Source: Myxococcales bacterium (GTDB lineage Bacteria > Myxococcota_A > Polyangia > Polyangiales > Houyiibacteriaceae). From it: DNA of 51,946 nucleotides. Shown here piece after piece: positions 41,872 to 50,038 of the stretch (its first letter is position 1; each line of letters starts with the position of its first letter). Position numbers and translations under genes: made by a program. Below the pieces are notes generated by a model, which did not search any database, was not told the origin of the DNA, and saw nothing but the letters and a program-made list of their open reading frames with translations. Location: NCBI GenBank assembly GCA_029862185.1, contig JAOTXX010000023.1, forward strand, positions 1-51,946. The letters run 5' to 3'.

Positions 41872-43572
41872 TTAGGCCCCGAGGCAGGGCAGGGTGACCA
41901 GGACGCGCGTGTGCTGGCCGACCTCGCTCTGAATCGCGATGCTACCCCGATGCTCTTCGATGATCTTTTTCACGATCGAAAGGCCAAGCCCGGTCCCCTT
42001 GCCCTTGCGCCGCGTCGAGAAGAAGGGCTCGAAGACCCGGCTGAGCTCGGTCGGCCGAATCCCCACGCCATTGTCCTCGACCTCGATTTGGATTTGGTCG
42101 TGGCCGTGGAGCCTGGTGGACAACTGCACGCGTCCGCCCTCTTCGGGGGCCGCGTTACATGCGTTGGTGATGAGATTGACGAATACCTGGTGGAGCTGCC
42201 CGTGCACGGCCTTTACGTCAGGAAGGTTCTCACCGTAGTTCCGTATCACGGTCACGTTTGCTTCGCGAATGCTGTGCTCGCAAAACCCCTCCGCCTCTTG
42301 GATTACGCGATTGACCGAGATAGGCTGCGCCTCTTCTTTCGAAGGGCGTGCATAGGTCAATAGATTGCGGGTGAAAGACATGATGCGATCGGAGCTTCGC
42401 AAGATGCGCTCCATACGCTTCAGGTCCGACTGCTCGGCGCCGCTGCGCGACAGCTTGCTCATCAGGTACTCGCCGTAGACGGAAATGCTCGTCAGCGGGT
42501 TGTTGATTTCGTGTACGATGCCCGCAGCGAGCTGACCGAGTGTCGCCAGCTTCTCGGCGTGGATGACCTGGCCTTCGAGCTCGCGTACCTCGGTCCGGTC
42601 CTGCCCGATCGCGATGACGCCCGCCACGCTGCCCTCCGACTCGAGAATCGGTGCTAGCGTGAACTGAAGCCGCGCGTTCCCGCCGCCGGCTTTCGGCAAC
42701 CTCAGCTCGAACGGCGGTACGTCTCCACCGCGAAGCGCATGGACGAAAGCCGACAAGACGCGCACACGTTCGTTTTGCCCGGCCAGTTGCAGCAGATCCC
42801 TCGAGACCAGCTCGGCCCGATCGAGGCCAGTGATGCGACCGAAGGCGCCGCTTACGACGCGAATGTTGCGGTCACGGCCGATCACCAAGACGGGAATGTT
42901 CGCATGCTCCAGAAGTTTCTCGAGGTAGTCGCGCAGGTGGAGCGACTCGCGGCGCAGACGGCCGCTTTCGATCGCCGCGCTGGCCTGTGTGGCCGCCATC
43001 AGCAGTGCGTCCTCCAAGCGAGACGGAACCCCGGTGCCCCGCTCGAACTCAGCCGCCAGGACTCCAAAGACCTCTCCCGCACGCGCCAACGCAACATCCA
43101 AACCATCGGCGGGAAGGAGCCCCTCGCCATGCCCCGCGAGCAAGATGGGCTCGTATGTTCGCCGCAAGATCATCGCCGGAGGCGGCTCTGCCGTTTCCCC
43201 AAAGCCCGCTCGAACGAGCCCCGCTTCGGTGATCGAGAGCTCGTCCAGCGCTTCGGGCCGAATGTGATGCGTGGCGGCTTGGACGATGGCGCCGCGCTCC
43301 AGCAGTCCGCGCGATAGCCTCATCGCGAAGCGGACCCCCGGATAGAGGCGCTCGAGCGCGTACACGTACGCGCGGAGAATATGCTCGTCGGTCGTCGGCC
43401 CCGCCGTCTCGCGCTGTGCCTGGGTCAGCGAGGCCAGCACAGCCGGCAGTGTTGGGCCTGTAGAGTGCTGGCCCCGACCGCGTCGCGGCGAAATGATCGA
43501 CTTCACAGAGGACACCCGCGGCTCCGGGCCTTGCTCCTGGGCAGGGGGCTTTCTGTGTGCGGAGTCGTCCAT
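41872..43572 (-). CDS. Soluble hybrid-sensor histidine kinase (GAF-like, PAS, HisKA, HATPase)
   Basis: 566 residues without a membrane segment. A disordered N-terminus precedes a GAF-like region (about 55-205), a PAS domain (about 217-330), HisKA with His354 in AAGIVHEINNPLTSISVYG, and a full ATPase domain (N470, DNGVGI at 500-505, GKGTGLGLSIV). It should autophosphorylate in response to a cytosolic signal. It starts 3 bases after the stop of the HisKA-only protein, so the two are almost certainly coexpressed. No cognate response regulator follows. Confidence 0.93.
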   Translation of the reverse strand: MDDSAHRKPPAQEQGPEPRVSSVKSIISPRRGRGQHSTGPTLPAVLASLTQAQRETAGPTTDEHILRAYVYALERLYPGVRFAMRLSRGLLERGAIVQAATHHIRPEALDELSITEAGLVRAGFGETAEPPPAMILRRTYEPILLAGHGEGLLPADGLDVALARAGEVFGVLAAEFERGTGVPSRLEDALLMAATQASAAIESGRLRRESLHLRDYLEKLLEHANIPVLVIGRDRNIRVVSGAFGRITGLDRAELVSRDLLQLAGQNERVRVLSAFVHALRGGDVPPFELRLPKAGGGNARLQFTLAPILESEGSVAGVIAIGQDRTEVRELEGQVIHAEKLATLGQLAAGIVHEINNPLTSISVYGEYLMSKLSRSGAEQSDLKRMERILRSSDRIMSFTRNLLTYARPSKEEAQPISVNRVIQEAEGFCEHSIREANVTVIRNYGENLPDVKAVHGQLHQVFVNLITNACNAAPEEGGRVQLSTRLHGHDQIQIEVEDNGVGIRPTELSRVFEPFFSTRRKGKGTGLGLSIVKKIIEEHRGSIAIQSEVGQHTRVLVTLPCLGA

Positions 43573-43575
43573 CGC

Positions 43576-44964
43576 TCAGCCCTTGGCTCCTGGTTCACTC
43601 GGCCCGTCGGCCGCGCGATCGAGATCGAAGATCTTCTGGTGGCCGACGTACGAGGTGGTTTCGTACCGGGTGATCTTTCCAATTTTGCGGACGATCTCCG
43701 CCATACGTTCCGCTTCGCGAATCAGCACCCGTGCTGCCTTTGCCCCGTTCGATTCTGGCTCGGATTGGCGCAGGAGAAGCTCGGCGTATGCCATCATGCT
43801 GGTCAGGGGCTGGTTGAGCTCGTGAGCCGCAGTGCCGGCCAGCTCGGCGAGGACTCCTTGCTTCTCGGTGAATGCCAACTTTTTTTGTGCCTCGGCGAGA
43901 CGCTCCTCGACTCGGATTCGGTCGCGCAAATCGGCGAAAATGAGAACCACCGCCGAGGGTTCGCCCGTTTCGTAGATCAGCGAAGCCGAAAGCTGCACCG
44001 GAATTCGTGCGCCGTGGATGTCGAGAAGGTCGAGCATGGTCGGCTCGAGTCGGCCTGGGCCGCCGTGCTCCGCGGAGAGCACACGTTGGGTGACGAGCTG
44101 GGCCGTCGCACGCCCGAGAAGATCTACGAGCGTCACGGCTCCGACCACGTCTGATTCGTGATACCCGGTGATTCGCGCGGCGCTCGCATTGAACAAGCGC
44201 ACGCGTTGCTCCATGTCGGTTGCAATGATCGCGTCGACGCTCGCGTCGATCAACGATTCCAGGAACTCCATCGTTTGGATGAGCTCCTGCTCGGTTTGGC
44301 GTTGAAGGGTTACGTCTTCGAACGAGATCACGGTGTGATCCTCCCCGCCGATCAGGGGAGCGAACGAGGAGTTGCAAATGATGTTCGTCCCATCTCGCCG
44401 GACGAGATGGATGTCCATCCCGCGGGGATACTGGCCTTGAGAGAGGGCCTCTCGAACCCGCGGAAGATCTTCGTCGGAAAGCAAGTGCCCGATGTCCTGA
44501 GAGACGATTGTTTCCTCGCGGTGCCCCGTGATTTCGTTGCAGCGCGGGTTGGCCATCAGGATCTCTAGGTCAGGGCCCAGCACGACGATGCCCATTGCCA
44601 TCGACGCGAACGCCTTGGAGTACCGGCTCTGCAAATCGCCGATCGGACTCCGCGCGAGTAGGCGCTCGAGACGGGCCAGTAGTGGCTCGCGGCGAGTCGG
44701 CCGGAAAACGAAATCGCTCGCGAGCAGATCCGGGCCCTCGGAATACTCTCCCTCGACGACCAGAAGAATGGGCTTTCCGCGGATCGGTTTCCAGGCCGCT
44801 GCCTCAGGGTTGGCAGCGTCCAGCACCACCACGTCTTGTTGCAACTCCGCATCGTCCAAGACCTCGGGCCCGAGCCACTCGACCGACCAATCGGTTCCTT
44901 CCATGGCAGAGACGAGCTCCTGGTGAAGCTCGGGATCTTTCGAAATCAGTGCCAGTGCGGGCAT
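43576..44964 (-). CDS. PAS-PAS-HisKA protein lacking the ATPase domain
   Basis: 462 residues. The N-terminal ~110 residues look like a receiver fold without its motifs (DVVVLDAANPEA at 44-55 stands where the phospho-Asp loop would be). Two PAS domains follow (about 113-222 and 232-350), then a HisKA helix with His381 in GTAAHELNQPLTSMMAYAE. The protein ends at about residue 450 (KITRYETTSYVGHQKIFDLD) with no N, G1 or G2 box, so it cannot autophosphorylate. Its tail is tidy, without a shifted ATPase frame downstream, so this looks like an evolved form. It may receive phosphate from the neighbour kinase. Confidence 0.88.
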   Translation of the reverse strand: MPALALISKDPELHQELVSAMEGTDWSVEWLGPEVLDDAELQQDVVVLDAANPEAAAWKPIRGKPILLVVEGEYSEGPDLLASDFVFRPTRREPLLARLERLLARSPIGDLQSRYSKAFASMAMGIVVLGPDLEILMANPRCNEITGHREETIVSQDIGHLLSDEDLPRVREALSQGQYPRGMDIHLVRRDGTNIICNSSFAPLIGGEDHTVISFEDVTLQRQTEQELIQTMEFLESLIDASVDAIIATDMEQRVRLFNASAARITGYHESDVVGAVTLVDLLGRATAQLVTQRVLSAEHGGPGRLEPTMLDLLDIHGARIPVQLSASLIYETGEPSAVVLIFADLRDRIRVEERLAEAQKKLAFTEKQGVLAELAGTAAHELNQPLTSMMAYAELLLRQSEPESNGAKAARVLIREAERMAEIVRKIGKITRYETTSYVGHQKIFDLDRAADGPSEPGAKG

Positions 44965-45043
44965 CTCGTTCGTACCCTACCAGAGACCAGTCTGCCGGTG
45001 GCCCTTTCGGGACGGGCGTGCAACCTTGGCCTGGACGGGGCAC

Positions 45044-45850
45044 GTGACAAAGCCGATTGGCATTTTTGACTCGGGTTTGGGCGGCCTCACGGTAGCCCGG
45101 GCCATTGCTGGGGCGGTTCCAGCCGAGAATCTCGTGTATCTCGGGGACACGGCGAGGGTTCCCTATGGGACGCGAAGCGCGAAGACCGTCGTGAGGTACG
45201 CCATCGCCTGCGCAGAACGCCTACTGAGCTTCGACATCAAGCTGCTGGTCGTCGCCTGCAACACCGCGAGTGGCGTCGCACTGGGCGAGCTGCAGGACCG
45301 TCTCGACATTCCAGTGATCGGCGTCATCCAGCCGGGGGCGCGCGCTGGGGTCAAGGCGACTCGAACAGGGCGCATCGGAATCCTCGCGACCGCAGGTACG
45401 GTGGCATCGGGTGCTTACGAGCGAGCAATTCAGGCCGAAAACCAGGCGATGAACGTCTTCGCTAGGTCGGCGCCCCTGTTCGTCCCGCTGGCGGAGGAAG
45501 GTTGGGTGACCGGCGAGGTGCCGCGGCTCGCGGCCCGTCGCTACCTGCAACCGCTGGTGGAGGTCGATGTCGACACGATCGTCCTCGGCTGCACCCACTA
45601 CCCCCTGCTCTCCGAGACCATCCACGAGGTTGCTGCCGAGTTGCTCGGGCATGATGTGACGATCGTCGACAGCGCCGAGGCGACCGCGGCGGCCCTCACA
45701 TCGATGCTCGACCTGCCCGCCACCCCCGATCAAACCGCCGGCGCGCTGGAAATCCTGGTCACCGACCTTCCCGGCCAGTTTGGTGCGGCAGCTTCTCGAT
45801 TTCTCGGAAAAGCGGTTGGAGCTCTCGATATCCAGGTCATTGACCTCTGA
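45044..45850 (+). CDS. murI: Glutamate racemase
   Basis: 268 residues from the GTG at 45044 (VTKPIGIFDSGLGGLTV); a TTG six codons upstream is less like family starts. MurI makes D-glutamate for peptidoglycan. Motifs are FDSGLGGLTVARA, LGDTARVPYG, catalytic Cys in VACNTASG and the second catalytic Cys in VLGCTHYPLL. The enzyme appears intact. It is divergent from the HisKA-only gene and 44 bases upstream of the kinase-receiver gene. Confidence 0.94.
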   Translation: MTKPIGIFDSGLGGLTVARAIAGAVPAENLVYLGDTARVPYGTRSAKTVVRYAIACAERLLSFDIKLLVVACNTASGVALGELQDRLDIPVIGVIQPGARAGVKATRTGRIGILATAGTVASGAYERAIQAENQAMNVFARSAPLFVPLAEEGWVTGEVPRLAARRYLQPLVEVDVDTIVLGCTHYPLLSETIHEVAAELLGHDVTIVDSAEATAAALTSMLDLPATPDQTAGALEILVTDLPGQFGAAASRFLGKAVGALDIQVIDL

Positions 45851-45852
45851 GT

Positions 45853-45894
45853 TTGCGTTTTACAGTAACACCAATATATTATGTAAATACTGAT
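45853..45894 (+). promoter_or_regulatory. AT-rich promoter candidate for the kinase-receiver gene
   Basis: The 42 bases before the ATG at 45895 are far more AT-rich than their surroundings. TTGCGT (45853-45858) and TATTAT (45877-45882) are spaced 18 bases apart, a passable housekeeping -35/-10 pair. Transcription would start within about 10 bases of the ATG, giving a leaderless or very short-leader mRNA. No Shine-Dalgarno is visible, which agrees with that reading. Confidence 0.45.
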
Positions 45895-47214
45895 ATGCGA
45901 GATTTGAGCGGTGGACAGGCAATCGCTTCGGGCGAGCCACTGGATGACGGCGAGAATCGTATTTTCGCGACCGGTGAGCTCCTCGACGGTGTCTACGAGG
46001 TCATCAAGCTGCTCGGCCGGGGCGGGATGGGCCAGGTCTTTGAAGCCCACGACCACCTGCTCAATCGACGAGTTGCGATCAAGGCCGCCTGGCCGAATCC
46101 CCTGACGCCGCCTCTTCGAAACGAGGCTCGCGCGCTGGCCGCGTTCCAGCATCCCAGTTTGGTCAGCGTTCACACGCTGGGTGAGCACCGCGGGATCGAC
46201 TACCTGGTGATGGAGCGGGTCTACGGCGTGTCGCTGACCCAGCACGCTGACACCCGTTGGGGAAGCGGCGAGCCTTTTAGCGTGTCCGAAATGGTGCAGA
46301 TCCTGCTGCCGGCCGCCGAAGGGCTCAGCGTCGTTCACCGCGCAGGGCTCGTTCATCGAGACATCAAGCCGGACAACATCATGCTGACTCCGGTTCATCG
46401 TGTGGTGCTGATGGACTTTGGGCTCGTCTTGCCGGAGTTCGATGTCAACGGAAAGCAGCGTGTCGCGGGCTCTCCCCCGTACATGGCACCGGAGTCGCTG
46501 CTCAACACGGCGGCGCCCGGCAGCGGTCATCTCGTCGACATCTTTGCGCTAGGCGTGCTCGCCTACGAGTTGCTCACCCAGTCGCGACCGTATGACGGCG
46601 GGACGATTCGTGAAGTGGTCGCAGCACATGAGCGGGGTCAACCCGTGCCTCTCGCCGAGCTCAGGCCCGATTGCCCATTGGCCATGTGTCAGCTTGTCCA
46701 CGAAATGCTCAACCCGAATCCGCAAATGCGCAACCAAAGCGCCGAAGCCGTTGCGTGGCAGTTGCGCGCGATCCGCGACGAGCGACCCCGCAGCCAAGAC
46801 CCGAAGGAGGCGAGTCCCAAGGCGCCTTCGGTGCTGATCGTCGATGACGATGTGGACCTCGCAAAGATCCTCACATTCTACGTGCGGCAGATTCTTGGTC
46901 CGGCCGTCATTAGGGTTGCCCATGACGGCGAAGAGGCGTTGAGGGAAGTCCAAAAGGAAGAGCCCGATGTCATGCTGCTCGATTTGCACATGCCCCGCAT
47001 GAACGGCGTCGAGCTTTGCATGCAGCTCAGAGGCGAAGGGCTTGCGCAGAGCTGTTCCATCATCTCGGTCAGTGCCGGCGCGCAGGAGCACGATGTCCAG
47101 CTTCTTCATCAGCTGGGAATTCATCACTTCGTCGAAAAGGGGTCGAACTTGCGGGAGCGACTTCGGATGGTGATCGCCGAAGCCTGTGGCGACCAAGTTC
47201 TGGCGAACGACTAA
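45895..47214 (+). CDS. Ser/Thr protein kinase fused to a receiver domain
   Basis: 439 residues from the ATG at 45895. The kinase domain (about 33-295) is complete: GRGGMGQVF loop (41-49), Lys63 in VAIK, HRDIKPDN with Asp156, DFG at 174-176 and GSPPYMAPE. A short linker joins a receiver domain (about 312-430) with VLIVDDDVDL (Asp317-319), phospho-acceptor Asp363 in MLLDLHMPRMNG, a switch Ser in IISVSAG and Lys in FVEKGSN. Both halves look active. Phosphorylation of Asp363 could switch kinase activity. It faces away from the histidine-kinase pair. A start 14 codons upstream lies in AT-rich promoter-like DNA and is rejected. Confidence 0.9.
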   Translation: MRDLSGGQAIASGEPLDDGENRIFATGELLDGVYEVIKLLGRGGMGQVFEAHDHLLNRRVAIKAAWPNPLTPPLRNEARALAAFQHPSLVSVHTLGEHRGIDYLVMERVYGVSLTQHADTRWGSGEPFSVSEMVQILLPAAEGLSVVHRAGLVHRDIKPDNIMLTPVHRVVLMDFGLVLPEFDVNGKQRVAGSPPYMAPESLLNTAAPGSGHLVDIFALGVLAYELLTQSRPYDGGTIREVVAAHERGQPVPLAELRPDCPLAMCQLVHEMLNPNPQMRNQSAEAVAWQLRAIRDERPRSQDPKEASPKAPSVLIVDDDVDLAKILTFYVRQILGPAVIRVAHDGEEALREVQKEEPDVMLLDLHMPRMNGVELCMQLRGEGLAQSCSIISVSAGAQEHDVQLLHQLGIHHFVEKGSNLRERLRMVIAEACGDQVLAND

Positions 47215-47235
47215 TCGCGCCCCTAGAGTTCGGGC

Positions 47236-47733
47236 ATGGTGGACTCGGAACGGTCAGTTTCGACGCTCCGGCGTTGGGCGGAGCATCTCGTCACGCTGCT
47301 CGACGACCGGTTTCGCATTCCGGGTACCGACGTCCGCTTTGGCCTCGACCCGGTCATCGGCATTTTGTTTCCGGGAATTGGCGACGCGGTGACCGGCGTG
47401 GGCTCCATTGGCCTCATGGCCTTGGCGCTACGCCGTGGGGTGCCTCGTGTGATCTTGTTTCGGATGATTCTCAACATCCTCGTGGACGTGCTTGCTGGCG
47501 CGCTGCCGATTGTCGGCGATATCTTCGACCTCGCATACAAATCGAACCGGAGAAATCTCGAGCTGATCCGCCAGCACGAAACCCCCGGGTCGAAGGCGAC
47601 GGGCTGGGACTACGCCGTCGCCACTTTGGGGGTAAGCCTTGCGGTCCTGAGCATCATCGTGCCATTGGTTGCCGTGTTCTACTTCGGCATCAACTACGGG
47701 CCTGAGCTTCTCGAGCATCTTCGGCTTCGATGA
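47236..47733 (+). CDS. DUF4112 membrane protein
   Basis: 165 residues. RWAEHLVTLLDDRFRIPGTD and FGLDPVIGILFPGIGDAVTG are the DUF4112 signature, then ALPIVGDIFDLAYKSNRRNL. Two to three hydrophobic segments (about 40-62, 72-93, 133-155) make it an inner-membrane protein. Function unknown. It is 21 bp after the kinase-receiver gene. Its last 44 bases overlap the convergent coiled-coil gene. Confidence 0.88.
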   Translation: MVDSERSVSTLRRWAEHLVTLLDDRFRIPGTDVRFGLDPVIGILFPGIGDAVTGVGSIGLMALALRRGVPRVILFRMILNILVDVLAGALPIVGDIFDLAYKSNRRNLELIRQHETPGSKATGWDYAVATLGVSLAVLSIIVPLVAVFYFGINYGPELLEHLRLR

Positions 47734-47983
47734 TTCGCTCTTGGGCTTCGCGAAGCTCTTGTTCGAGCTGTCGAATCCGTCGTTGGAGCGAGCGCAGGTC
47801 GCGCTGGGTCGCGAGGTTCAGCACGTTGGCGATTCGCTGTACGCGCTGGTCCATTGCCCCTTCGACCCGCCCACGGAAACGAAGGCTCTTCACCACGGCC
47901 TGTTGAACCTTCGGGTCCTGCAGCAGCTTTGCAACCCTCGGGTCTTGGAGGAGCTTGAAAAGGCGGTCTTTGAGCGCAGTCAT
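47690..47983 (-). CDS. Small coiled-coil protein
   Basis: 97 residues. LKDRLFKLLQDPRVAKLLQD and PKVQQAVVKSLRFRGRVEGA precede a charged helix (RSLQRRIRQLEQELREAQER) that should form a coiled coil. It recalls phasin-like or polyhydroxyalkanoate-associated small proteins, but no firm family. It follows the SCP2-type gene after 15 bases, and its 3' end overlaps the DUF4112 gene by 44 bases on the opposite strand. Confidence 0.7.
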   Translation of the reverse strand: MTALKDRLFKLLQDPRVAKLLQDPKVQQAVVKSLRFRGRVEGAMDQRVQRIANVLNLATQRDLRSLQRRIRQLEQELREAQERIIEAEDAREAQARS

Positions 47984-47998
47984 CGTTGCGAGACGCGG

Positions 47999-48322
47999 CT
48001 AGCCGATCACGGACTGGAGCTTCGTAGCCAGTAGCGCGTTGCCCTTGAGCTTGATCTTGCCCTGCATGAAGAACTGCATCGCGGCTCCAGGCTTGTCGGT
48101 CATCGCTTTCCAGTCCTCGGTCGACAGCTCGATTGTGCACTCTGCATCCCCAGCATCACCTTCGGTGACTCCCGGCGCGTCCTTCATGTTCACGGTCCAG
48201 ACGCCGCCGTCATTTCCGGTGACGATGAACAGGAAGACCGCGTCAACGGCTTTGGCCTTGTCGACGTCGCTTTCGATCGACCGAGGAATATCCCGGGTGA
48301 ATGAGGTTTTCGCGTCGGGCAT
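47999..48322 (-). CDS. SCP2-like sterol/lipid-binding domain protein
   Basis: 107 residues, one SCP2 domain. VFLFIVTGNDGGVWTVNMKD, DAECTIELSTEDWKAMTDKP and MQFFMQGKIKLKGNALLATK follow the family pattern, with the closing helix at the end. Such domains bind fatty acyl or sterol-like ligands in a hydrophobic tunnel. There is no signal peptide. It probably shares a transcript with the small coiled-coil gene 15 bases downstream, hinting at lipid or granule biology (inference). Confidence 0.87.
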   Translation of the reverse strand: MPDAKTSFTRDIPRSIESDVDKAKAVDAVFLFIVTGNDGGVWTVNMKDAPGVTEGDAGDAECTIELSTEDWKAMTDKPGAAMQFFMQGKIKLKGNALLATKLQSVIG

Positions 48323-48399
48323 CGTGCATTCCCCGCACGGGGTTTCCTGCCGGGCGGTGAGCTAACAATGCGCTCCGGAGGGTGTCAAGCCGAGAGGTC

Positions 48400-48930
48400 T
48401 CAGGTGCCCGTTTCTAGGTCTCGCGCGAGATAGGCCAAAATTACTTCGTCGAGCGTCTTTTCGCTCAGCACCTCGTGCCCAAATGGAGCCGCGGGCGCGC
48501 GTGAGATTCGCTGGCCCGACGCGCTGTTCGGACGCAACTGCTCGTACTGCGGTGAGCCTTCGACTAGGCGCGCTGCGGCGTGTTCCAGAACTTCGGTGCT
48601 GGCCTCGGAAGGAAGCGCGTCCCCTTTTGCGCCATCGCCGTCGGTTTGGGCGGAGTCGCCTTCATCGTACGCACCATCGCGTAGCCCGATGAATACGCGC
48701 TTGTGTTGCTCGCGCATCAGCTGCTTGACGATTTCGATGAGTCCTTCGGACCCGACGTGCTCTTGGTACGAAGTCTTTTCCGAGGCGATGATGCGACCGC
48801 CGTCAGCGAAAAGCTGGGTGATGACGTGCGGCCGCTTCACACCCGAATCTTCGGTTTGAATGTGATACAGCTTTCCCTTATGGCGCACGTTCGTGTTGTA
48901 ACCCACGAGCGGTGAAGGACTCGCTCCCAT
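48400..48930 (-). CDS. Conserved hypothetical protein
   Basis: 176 residues. The N-terminal half (about 9-85; NTNVRHKGKLYHIQTEDSGV, HVITQLFADGGRIIASEKTS) is a compact beta-rich domain, and the rest is charged and probably disordered, with a short helix near the end (EKTLDEVILAYLARDLE). I recall similar unnamed proteins in deltaproteobacteria but cannot name a function. It is divergent from the YkgJ-type gene across a palindrome. Confidence 0.72.
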   Translation of the reverse strand: MGASPSPLVGYNTNVRHKGKLYHIQTEDSGVKRPHVITQLFADGGRIIASEKTSYQEHVGSEGLIEIVKQLMREQHKRVFIGLRDGAYDEGDSAQTDGDGAKGDALPSEASTEVLEHAAARLVEGSPQYEQLRPNSASGQRISRAPAAPFGHEVLSEKTLDEVILAYLARDLETGT

Positions 48931-48943
48931 CCCAAAATCATAT

Positions 48944-48977
48944 CCCAGAAAAAGGGGACAGTCCCCTTTTCCCTGGG
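48944..48977. promoter_or_regulatory. Perfect palindrome in a divergent promoter region
   Basis: AAAAGGGGAC-a-GTCCCCTTTT (48950-48970) is a perfect 10-1-10 palindrome, and outer CCCAG (48944-48948) pairs with CTGGG (48973-48977) after a small internal mismatch. It lies 13 bases from one start and 23 from the other, between divergent genes. It can be an operator for a dimeric regulator or a hairpin made from either strand. I recall similar GGGGACnGTCCCC palindromes as dispersed repeats in other genomes. Confidence 0.6.
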
Positions 48978-49000
48978 GTTAAGGAAGCCCACGCTGGTTC

Positions 49001-50038
49001 ATGGCTGGAAACAAAAAGAAAAAGACGAAAGTGCGACCGCTGCTCCCCCGTCCGGGCGCGCGATACACCTGCTTCGGCGACGGCCTCTGCTGTACGGATA
49101 TCCATGGCATCGGGCCGCTCACCAAGAGGGAAGTCGGCGACATGCGCCGCATCTACCGAGGTTCGGCCGGCTGGAACGACGACCACGACGACTACATGCT
49201 CAACACGGCTGCCGATGGAGGCTGCGTGTTTCTGATGTCCGACCAGCGTTGCTCGGTGCACGCACAGCTCGGCCCCGAGGCCAAGCCCGATGGCTGTCGG
49301 CGATTCCCCTTGGGGCTGGCTGCGACTCCGGTGGGCGGTCGAATCACGACCGACCATCGCTGCCCATGTCGCACGATGGGTGACAGACCCGAGATCCGGC
49401 CCGAGGACGTGGAGCCATCAATATCCGACGGCGGGAGCAGGCCCATCGCCGATCGGCGCATCAAGCGGATCCCCTTCACTGCGAAAGAAGAGCTCAGCTT
49501 CTCCGAATGGGAGCCCATCGAAGCGGAGTATCTGAATCGACTTCAGGGCCGAGAGCCGCTCCTGAAGATCTTGGATGTCAAGCCTTTCCCAACGCTCCGC
49601 GGCAGCAGCTGGCAAAAACAAGCGCAGGAGTTCATCGACGCACGAGATGGCACGCAGTTCGGCGTGGCGATGGCTTGGGTTGGCGACACCATCGGCTCGC
49701 TCCGAAACGGCCGAAGCCCGAGACCCCCGGGGCGCCCCTGGGGCGCCGCCTTCGATCGGGCGCAATCACGCTCACCCAAGGCTCGCACGAGTCGCGCGGT
49801 GTTTGGTGATTGGGTCGCCGACGAGGTCTGGTCACTCAAGTGGGCCGAGGACTACGACTTCGCGCTGGCACGCACCGAGCTCGCCACGAGGCTTACGATT
49901 GCCGAAGACATCTGTGGACGACTGCGGGACACGGGGGCGAGGGCAGACCGTGCGGCGGCCGAAGCGGTGATGATGCTCGAACTCGTCGGCGAATCCGATT
50001 TTTGGACCGAGGTCAAGGACCGCATGCGCCCATCATGA
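49001..50038 (+). CDS. YkgJ-family cysteine-cluster protein
   Basis: 345 residues after a Lys-rich start (MAGNKKKKTKVRP). The cysteine cluster is CFGDGLCCTDIHG, then CVFLMSDQRCSVH and DGCRRFPLG, the spacing seen in YkgJ proteins thought to bind zinc or an iron-sulfur cluster. A further Cys pair is in HRCPCRTMG. The C-terminal ~190 residues are helical and unlike shorter family members, so the protein is extended. Its stop overlaps the DUF501 gene by 4 nt. Confidence 0.87.
   Translation: MAGNKKKKTKVRPLLPRPGARYTCFGDGLCCTDIHGIGPLTKREVGDMRRIYRGSAGWNDDHDDYMLNTAADGGCVFLMSDQRCSVHAQLGPEAKPDGCRRFPLGLAATPVGGRITTDHRCPCRTMGDRPEIRPEDVEPSISDGGSRPIADRRIKRIPFTAKEELSFSEWEPIEAEYLNRLQGREPLLKILDVKPFPTLRGSSWQKQAQEFIDARDGTQFGVAMAWVGDTIGSLRNGRSPRPPGRPWGAAFDRAQSRSPKARTSRAVFGDWVADEVWSLKWAEDYDFALARTELATRLTIAEDICGRLRDTGARADRAAAEAVMMLELVGESDFWTEVKDRMRPS

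Noticed and set aside
43576-44964. Sequencing frameshift as the cause of the missing ATPase domain
   Set aside because: The next gene starts 3 bases on with its own disordered lead and GAF-like and PAS domains, and no ATPase motif occurs in other frames between His381 and that start.
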